Shown: positions 57,080 through 64,000 of the stretch, piece after piece
Layout of the letters: every line of letters begins with the position of its first letter
How positions within the stretch are numbered: position 1 is the stretch's first letter
NCBI GenBank assembly: GCA_038496445.1
Contig: JALMLS010000279.1
Span: 1-64,000 of the forward strand
Direction: 5' to 3'
DNA length: 64,000 bases
Source of the DNA: Trichosphaerium sp. ATCC 40318
Taxonomy: Eukaryota; Discosea; Flabellinia; Trichosidae
The notes under the pieces: generated by a model
What the model was told of the DNA's origin: nothing
Database searches by the model: none
The model's input: only the letters and a program-made list of their open reading frames with translations
Translations under genes and position numbers: made by a program

Positions 57080-59914
57080 GTCGTTATCTCGAAAGCCAAC
57101 CCACAATGTCAAACTGTAATAGCAGTAACAATCGTCCGTTTAAGGGACTGTAGTAAGAAGTGTAAGACTAGTAATCTACGAGAATAAAGATTTTGTACAG
57201 ACTATTTATTCCTCATTTCTCTTTTTTTTTCACCAATTAGCTACTCTTTACTCTTTTATCCCAGATAGGTTGTCACCGACCGTTGATTTAAAACGATGGG
57301 TGCAAACTACCTGGGGAGTGGATAGCGCCGAGTCCAAACCCCTTTTCTAAATGCCAAAAAAGCCAAGTTAAGTGAATAGGTAAATATTTGATATGACTTG
57401 ATGATTTCACGTTAAAAGCAACTTGTAAATACCGATCGTTTGAGCACGGAGAGAGTTAAACTACCGCGGCCGCCCAAAAACCAAACAGCGGCATAAATAA
57501 ACTTTTCTTTGAGGCAACTGAAAATGACTTCTATCTATAATTTTTTCGTGTTGAACTTTTTCTATTTTGTTATTTTGACTGTGTGCATAAAACAATTTCA
57601 TGTTGGATGGGTCGGTTGTATATACGTTTGAAGACGATTGCATCATTTGAAAGAAATGCCAAAATTTATTGTGGTTATTACGTTGTAAAGAGCAAAATAA
57701 ATTTTGGTGCCTACGGACAAGGGAAGAGAGAAAGAAAGCCTAATTCGATTTCGATAATTTCGTACTAAATGCCAAATCTGCTACTGAAAACCAGGAAAAA
57801 ACCAAACCTCCAATAAAGTAAATTAAAAACAATAAATCGCGAACCGCGTGAAAAACTAAAGCCAGAGATAGAGTGTCTTTTGAGAAATCGCAGCAGTGTC
57901 ATAATGGCGTGAGTGTACACTGGAGAGACAGGGTTAGGAATTACGTGGCCAGAATTAACTTGAAGGTAAAAAAAAAATGGAAAAAGACGTGCAGGAGACC
58001 CCACGCAAACTTTCAGTGCGTAACTTTCCGATGGCGAAGGCAAATTGTCAAGAACTGCAACAGTCGTTAATTTTGAAGGTAACGGATAATGACGAACGCA
58101 AAACCATCCGGGCGTACCCTTCCGGTGGCGTTCATGGTGTCAACACCGATGTAAGAAAAAATATTAAATTGTTCGAAAAAAAAGCCACACGCACCCCAAG
58201 TAAACTCGGGGACAGTAATCCAGAAGTCAAAAACAAAAGCCATTGTCTACTGCTAAGAATCACCAAAAAGACCAAGCACCAAATCCCAACCAATCGCCGA
58301 TCTATCGAACCACCAAATCTCGAGCCAATCGTCGAAAGCCAATCTAGAACCACCAATCTCGCGCCAATCTCGAGCCATTCTCGCGCCAAATCCCCAGCCC
58401 GTACCACCGCCATCTCTCTGCCGTCGTCTGGTCGCCATCTCCATGCCGTGTGCCGAAAAATATCGATTGGAATAACCCAGGAGTAGATCAGAAATACATT
58501 AACGTATATCCAAATTTTATCCAGTGAAACCAATAATCGAATGCAAAGTAAATATCGCCAGTCAGAAAACTAAAAAAAAAAGAGCGCTGATTGCCCCAGC
58601 GCGGTGAGGAGGAAGCCAATTTTGTGTGTACGTGAGAAAGATCATCTTGTCGTTGTAATTTAAACATTTCTACGCCAGGTTGTTGGTGGAGCCCTTGAAA
58701 ATAAACTGGAGTAGGAGATAGCACGGGGAGTGGTACCACCGTATCACTTTTTATTCGCAATGGGGAATTAAGCCACTGAGCGATACGGACGAAGGAGAGC
58801 TATGCGAGCTGACTTTATATTATCCTTTTCTTGACCACAGAACACCTCAAAGATCTGTTGAGATCGAAGAGCGTATTCGTTGTAAAAACAAACCGGAGAA
58901 TCAAACAAAGAGGGGGATTTGTGCGTATCTCGCTAGCCCATAACAGCCAACGTACAGAGCATATTTCTATCGAAACAAGGAAGCATAACAAAATAATGTG
59001 TTGGCTACGGTGTTTGAGGTGATGTCGTTGTAAGCTTGAGAAGTAAGGATATGTAATGCGGAGGAAGTAGTGGAATCTAGAAAAGAATTGTGAGAAAGGC
59101 GTTCGGGTAAAAGGAAAAGTTGTAGTATTGTGCGCACCTTTAGAAAAACAGAAAAGAGCGTCTTTGAAGGGTCCTAATGTTATCTTGGGATAGAAGGGCT
59201 AACATAATTGGAGAAAGCAAAGCGATCGTAACAAGAATTCTAGGTTCGGCCTAAATGTGAGGAGGCGTGCTCAGTCGCCGTGTGATGAACGACCGTTGTA
59301 GTAGTGGGTAAAACAAAACGCAACGCATTCTACAAAGAAAGGTTAGTTCTTTTTCGTGTGAGTTATAGCGTACCTCAAAGAGGGGATACTGTACGTTATC
59401 GTCGAACAAACTCAACCGTAAAGCGTGTAACGAACTAACCGTAAACGAAAGAATTCCAGTTTAACTTGAGGTATGAACATTGTAGATAATTGAGTTTTGG
59501 GTAGAGTAAAGTTTAGGAGCTGTTGCGTGCGTTGTGTTGCTTGTTTACTTATGAAATTAAGTATGTTTGGAGATTTCATTGCTTTTTGCACCTTCACTTA
59601 ACGTAATTCGTCCGTTTACGCGAAGTTTCGCAGTATCGCGTTTATACAAAGCAAAAATAGTGCTAATAAAGTATTTTTATGTTCTTAGTTTGGTTTTTGT
59701 GAATTTTATAAATAAAGTCTGTTGCTCCGCGTCATCCCAACTACCAATTTACGTTTCCAAAGCTTGTGTAGTGTATCGACTTTTCACAATGAGATGCATG
59801 TCGAAATGTAATGTACAAGTAACTAACGGTATAGCTTCGGAAAGTATGTCGCAATCCTTTTAGGGTAAAGTATTGCGCACGCGGCGAAACTTCCAGTTGA
59901 ATCTCTTAGGTTTC
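57080..59914. other. Gene-poor region of 2.8 kb
   Basis: No gene is supported on either strand. A 170-codon plus-strand frame (57977-58486) exists, but its 3' half is made of the low-complexity repeat at 58250-58450. No tRNA, snRNA or rRNA pattern was recognised. It may hold non-coding transcripts or gene remnants. Confidence 0.45.
58250..58450. repeat. Degenerate short tandem repeat (CCAATCTCGAGCCA-like)
   Basis: Units such as CCAAATCTCGAGCCAATC, AGCCAATCTAGAACCACC, AATCTCGCGCCAATCTCGAG and CATTCTCGCGCCAAATC recur about every 15-20 bases. They give a Ser/Pro/Arg-rich or Trp/Arg-rich artificial translation depending on strand. Confidence 0.55.
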
Positions 59915-60494
59915 TCAACAAGTTAGAAGACAATTCTGTGGCGGGTTTATGTACTCGTCGCTGCTATCACAACAGTCTTTTCAGTAGTAAGTCATCATCA
60001 GCTGTAATTTTCAAAACTTACCACAAATCCCATCGTTAACAAACGAAGACTCAATGTATTTACCGCCCTTGGCGCAATAAAAGTGCCCTGTTGGGCATGC
60101 AGCAGTGCCTGGGCTTTTGTTTAGTCCCGGCTAATAAATGTTGACATGTGTATACCCGGCTCATCGCTACCGTCCTTGCAATCACAGTAACCGTCATTTA
60201 TCCATGCGTACTTGATGGTTTTGTCAACATCACAGCGAAAAATGTTTGTACGTTGCGCATTTATGTATCTTTGTTGGTCTAGTGGCGTTGGCTAAGGTGC
60301 ATTTTGCTTTACGCACTATTTGGTGAAGTTCCAAGCGTTTTGGGTCTAACTGTACGGGTTGTTGGTGGTGTGGCATCTAAAGTACCTTCCTCAGGCGTTT
60401 GCGCATCATCGCGAAACCTGTCGATTTGTACGTATACCAACAGCTGTAGCGCAAGGAATACAGTGCTGAAAATTAACAGCCATCGTTTATTCAT
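59915..60494 (-). CDS. Glucosidase-II-beta-like N-terminal (LDLa-type) domain protein
   Basis: The ATG at 60494 gives a signal-anchor (MNKRWLLIFSTVFLALQLLV) and a short linker. Exons after introns read LDQQRYINAQRTNIFRCDVD, KTIKYAWINDGYCDCKDGSD, EPG, TAACPTGHFYCAKGGKYIE, SSFVNDGICD and CCDSSDEYINPPQNC. The paired N-D-x-(Y/I)-C-D-C-x-D-(G/S)-S-D-E calcium-binding LDLa repeats and spacing match the GIIbeta N-terminal domain (PRKCSH family). The frame ends at a TGA at 59915, about 165 residues, far shorter than PRKCSH, which also has a coiled coil and an MRH domain. It may therefore be a stand-alone ER-lumenal domain facing the lumen from a membrane anchor. The join near 60310 needs a 23-nt GC-AG intron or hides an error. 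Confidence 0.65.
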
Positions 60495-60569
60495 CGTGTC
60501 AACAATTGCTAAGCTTCAAAAGTCAAAAAACAGTCTTTTTCTAGCTTTGAAACAGGTAAATGCTTCCAC

Positions 60570-62069
60570 ATGTTACGCTTTTGTAAATGCACACAACGCG
60601 CCAATGTTGCCACAGCGAAGCGGTGGCAAAAACCCGTTGTTGTGACTCAAAAACGTTCATACAACGTAGAAGTAGAGGAGAAGCCTGCTTTTGAGCTTGC
60701 AGATGAAGAGGTGGATGTAGATTTGGATATAAGCCTACAGCTGCAAGAGGAGGTGATAAACCCACCTAGTGCGTTTCCCAACAATGCATTTAATTAAATA
60801 TGATGGTTTTAACACTATTTCTTATCTAACCTTTTTAGCCTCCTTCGAAGTACCTATAGTTGATATAAACAACGTGCCTGTAGATGTCGCACACTTAAAA
60901 CCTGAAGTACGCTTCGTTCTGAGTCAATACGCAACAGGTTGTAATTATTACCCAGGTATTCGGTGCTGTAGTACGCCCTGACATTCTACACCAAAACGTA
61001 ACATGGCTACGCGCTTGTAGGCGTTTAGGCCTGGCAAAGGTATCACTGGCGCTCGTATTGTCATGTATCTAACACTAGCTAGTCCAAAAGCAGAGGTGAA
61101 AAGTCTGGTTCAAAAAAAAAAATTGCTGCACAAAAAGGTGCGTACAGAAACTAGTAGGCGCATAGGCACCATGCAAGTGCAACCGCGAAGAGAAAAAATT
61201 CCTTTGAACCACATAAAATATTTACGTTCGATTAGGGCGTGGTGCTGCGCGTGTATCTACGATCCGTTCTGCTATACGTATAGGTTCTGGACAAGCATTT
61301 CCTAAGAGGCCAAGGGATTGGTCATACAAATTGAATAAAAAGGTACAAGCGCTTGTTTGTTCAATTTCAGTTTTTTTTGTTTGACTCGCAAATTTTGACA
61401 CTTTTTGGTAGGTTCAAATCAAAGGATTCCAGTCAGCTTTAGCAGCAAAATTTGCAAGAAATAAGGTACATTATTACCTCGCTTTACTTGTTTTACAAAA
61501 TTACCCTCTTACTGGTTTTTTTTCGAAGGTTATAATATTAGATACTACAACGCTTGCTTCTCCAGAAATGCCTTTAGACTCTCTCTTTAAAGAAATGCAG
61601 TTGGATCAAAAGACGACTATGATTGTTGATACACTCACAGAAAGCGCCAATGACTTTGTAACGCTTACCAATGAAATCAATTACGTTCAAGTTTTAAAAC
61701 CAACAGTACGAGAATTCTCTTTTTTTTTTTTTGTTGGTTTACACCTCTCTAACCTTTATAACTCAGGGAATGAATATAATTGATATACTTAAACGTGATT
61801 ATGTTGTCATCACAAAGGACGCTTTACCTTGGGTAGAAAAAAGTTTCTCTTTGCCAACAATTGCGAATAACCACAAAAAATTATTACGCGTGCAACAAAT
61901 GAAAGAAGAAAGGAAACAAGAGATAATACGTAAACAAGAGGAATATGCTGCAGCAAAGGCTGCAGAAGAAGCTGCAAAAGAAGCTGAACTAGCCTCCACA
62001 ACAGAGAATAGCGAAGCTACACCTGAAGGTGACGCTGAACCGGAAGAAAAGGGTAGCAGCACAGCTTAA
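60570..62069 (+). CDS. MRPL4: Mitochondrial large-subunit ribosomal protein uL4m
   Basis: The ATG at 60570 opens a mitochondrial presequence (MLRFCKCTQRANVATAKRW). After introns the protein reads FEVPIVDINNVPVDVAHLKP, VFGAVVRPDILHQNVTWLRA, CRRLGLAK, SKSRGEKSGSKKKIAAQKG and GRGAARVSTIRSAIRIGSGQ. Then come FPKRPRDWSYKLNKK, VQIKGFQSALAAKFARNK, VIILDTTTLASPEMPLDS and IIDILKRDYVVITKDALPW. This is the complete uL4 order, including the basic loop that reaches toward the exit tunnel. An Ala/Glu-rich C-terminal extension (EEYAAAKAAEEAAKEAELAS) ends at the TAA at 62067. It is divergent from the GIIbeta-like gene with 75 bp between starts. Confidence 0.93.
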
Positions 62070-62270
62070 GCTCTCTTTTTTGTAAGTAAATCGAAATGTA
62101 TTTGTCTCCGAGAATTTTTAGTACTGCCTGAGCAAAAATCACTCCAGTACTTGTAGTTCACCATATAAACAGTGAACTATTTTACGATTTTCGCTTTTCT
62201 TGTGCGACTTAACCCACCAGATTAAGAGCTGTACTTCCTTTTTGAGCAACTCACAGAAATTGCAAACCTA

Positions 62271-62912
62271 ATGCAACAACACCTTTTACTCACTTTACTC
62301 GCACTATGCGCTCTAGTAAGCGTATGTTCTGCCCGCCAGTCGTGGCAAGAACTCCAACGTAACTATCGCTCCTACAGCAAACAAAGATATGGTGCTAGCC
62401 ACAAACCACTGAAGTGGGGCAATACATACAAACCAAGCGGAGATTACCACACCAAAACATACGGCCAGCGCCCTCGTCTTAGCTGGAGCAACTTTAGAAA
62501 TACTAGAGCAAGACCAACCCGTGCAACGCCTGTTTACACTGAGGATAGAGATAACTTTGAGCAAGAAGAACGAAGCGACTACAGAGAACCTGAGCAAAGA
62601 GAAGAACCTGTCTTTAGACAAAGAGAACCAGTGCGTAGGTACCAAGAACCACGCGAAGAACCACAACCTGATTTCAGACAACGCGAACAACGTCAACCAG
62701 AATTCGACCAACGTCAACCACAATTTGACCAAGAAGACTTCATTCCAGATGATTTTCAAGGTGAATTGATAGATGAATTGGGCTTTGACCCTAACGACAT
62801 GGATGATGACTTCTACGGTGACGAAGGTGATGACATTCCTGAAGACACTGGTTTCCGTGGTCTTAGAGGAGACTCAGGCTCAGAACCACGTCCAAGACGC
62901 TCTTTTTACTAA
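62271..62912 (+). CDS. Secreted low-complexity Arg/Gln/Glu-rich protein
   Basis: This is an intronless frame from the ATG at 62271, with a clear signal peptide (MQQHLLLTLLALCALVSVCS, cut near ARQ). The mature part is Tyr/Arg/Lys-rich (NYRSYSKQRYGASHKPLKW). A repetitive region follows (EPEQREEPVFRQREPVRRYQ; RQREQRQPEFDQRQPQFDQE), then a very acidic stretch (FDPNDMDDDFYGDEGDDIPE) and a basic end (PRPRRSFY). Strong codon bias and the absence of introns suggest high expression. It is likely an extracellular matrix, scale or wall component. No family is recognised. Confidence 0.75.
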   Translation: MQQHLLLTLLALCALVSVCSARQSWQELQRNYRSYSKQRYGASHKPLKWGNTYKPSGDYHTKTYGQRPRLSWSNFRNTRARPTRATPVYTEDRDNFEQEERSDYREPEQREEPVFRQREPVRRYQEPREEPQPDFRQREQRQPEFDQRQPQFDQEDFIPDDFQGELIDELGFDPNDMDDDFYGDEGDDIPEDTGFRGLRGDSGSEPRPRRSFY

Positions 62913-64000
62913 ACTTTAAATAAAGCCTTGAATACACATATTCTTTATTTTATAACTCGTTGCAACCTTGCTATTTCATTGAAGCTTTTCCAGAGTTTAC
63001 GTAATCCTTGTGATTCTTCTTGTGAAGATAGTCAAAATTTTCTGCTGCGGATTATGTATGAGTGTGGCTTTGCCTCACAACTGATTTGTGCGCAAAGAAA
63101 CGCATTGTTTCTGTTTCCACATACTCCACATCAAAAGGAAGTTTCAGGCCAATTAATTGTTTCTTTGTAGTTACTTGCTTTACTCACGGCGTAGCCACAC
63201 TACAATAGACGATTAGAAAACGGACTTAATAGACCCTTTAAGACGATATCACGTGGCCACTATGTTTCCAAGTCATCACACAGCGCCACGCTGTTAGGGT
63301 AACGCACAGTCTTGCATGGTTAATTGTGATTCTTCAACAATATGAGCATACTATAAAGGACTAGCGAGTGAGTTGCCTAGAGCTCACAAGAAGTATGTAA
63401 ATATTCGAGAACAACACGAACATTTGCATTAAATTCGGGAAATCGTTACCCCGATGGCGGCGACAAGCCCTATACGTGCGTGAAGTGTGGGGACAAATAT
63501 CTTTGAATATGTTGTATGCGGGGTATCTAAATCTCCTTTGCTGGTTGTGTCAAGTTATAATTGTAGTTGTTAGCAGCGTACTACAGTGGCAAGAGTACAG
63601 TAAAAAAATCACATGTTGAGTGTAGACAAAAAAGAGACGGTTGTTTCACACGCTAGTATTGAACGGTGTAATTCGCTAGGTTCCAAACTACGCTTGTGTT
63701 TCTTGTTTTTGAAATGATACTTGTACACTAAAACATAAATTAGAATGCTTTTTTTGTTTGTTTTGTGAGACCGTTCTAGCGTATAAATAGTTCTAGCGCT
63801 ACAAGCGCTGTATTTATTATTTACAACGTATTTACAAGAGCTACCGGGTTCTAAGGGTTTTCAATAGCCTTCACCCGTGAAGCTATTTTGCACTCTTCTA
63901 AAGTCACAAAAGTCGTTGACCTGCCAGCTAAGTGGCGGTTTAGTATCACGTGACGGTTCGACTTTTACCATCATGACATGTGCGTGTTTCCCAACGCTAG
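62913..64000. other. Right-edge region without a supported gene
   Basis: About 1.1 kb. A short plus-strand frame (62928-63170) is not convincing: no domain, non-ATG context. The 3' end of the secreted-protein gene lies at the left. No RNA gene was recognised. Confidence 0.4.

Noticed and set aside
57977-58486. A 169-codon protein-coding gene
   Set aside because: The 3' half is a short tandem repeat, the composition differs from all supported genes, and an equally long frame is open on the other strand.

Overview
The window is nuclear DNA from a unicellular eukaryote of undetermined lineage. It contains 40S protein S23, 20S proteasome subunit alpha-5, mitochondrial uL4, a mitochondrial PPR protein, RAPTOR and a Dbl-type RhoGEF. 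All are split by GT-AG introns and read with the standard code (TAA, TAG and TGA are all used as stops). Most ordinary introns are very short, often 22-60 nt, and a few look like GC-AG introns. Genes are tightly packed on both strands. Perfect and degenerate TTAGGG/TTTAGGG tracts occur inside the window. I could not assign a phylum.

Layout. 1-18.2 kb: a fused ApbE flavin transferase plus two flavin-reductase-like domains (runs off the left edge); two F-box/NHL-propeller paralogues; small orphan genes; a PDDEXK-like nuclease with repeated W/YP modules; a signal-peptide beta-helix type I membrane protein; an F-box/LRR gene with two frameshifts; a MORN_2 repeat gene; an F-box gene; a small acidic protein; and a FAM210/DUF1279-like mitochondrial protein divergent from RAPTOR. 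18.2-23.4 kb: RAPTOR.

23.1-37.8 kb is the most unusual region. A 4.2 kb stretch holding the last exon of RAPTOR, telomere-like repeats and the first half of an unrecognised 13-exon gene is present a second time in inverted orientation. The arms are nearly identical and separated by about 6.2 kb. The unknown gene has long poly-T-rich introns. At least six of them carry copies or near-copies of one 18-bp palindrome flanked by smaller hairpins, a signature seen in no other gene here. The spacer holds the rest of that gene and a MULE-type transposase. 37.8-43 kb is repeat-dense: a CGCTTCGCTA minisatellite, more telomere-like tracts, a decayed Mutator-like transposase gene, and two arrays of a GGTATATACC palindrome.

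43-64 kb returns to compact housekeeping genes: PSMA5, RPS23, a TPR protein, a mitochondrial PPR protein, a DH-PH RhoGEF, a MORN protein, a thioredoxin-like protein, a glucosidase-II-beta-like N-terminal domain protein, mitochondrial uL4 and a secreted low-complexity protein. A 2.8 kb stretch (57.1-59.9 kb) has no gene I can support.

Exons were joined by hand from GT/GC-AG signals and frame continuity. Outer coordinates of multi-exon genes are firmer at stops than at starts. Several single-base frame breaks lie in homopolymers and may be assembly errors.
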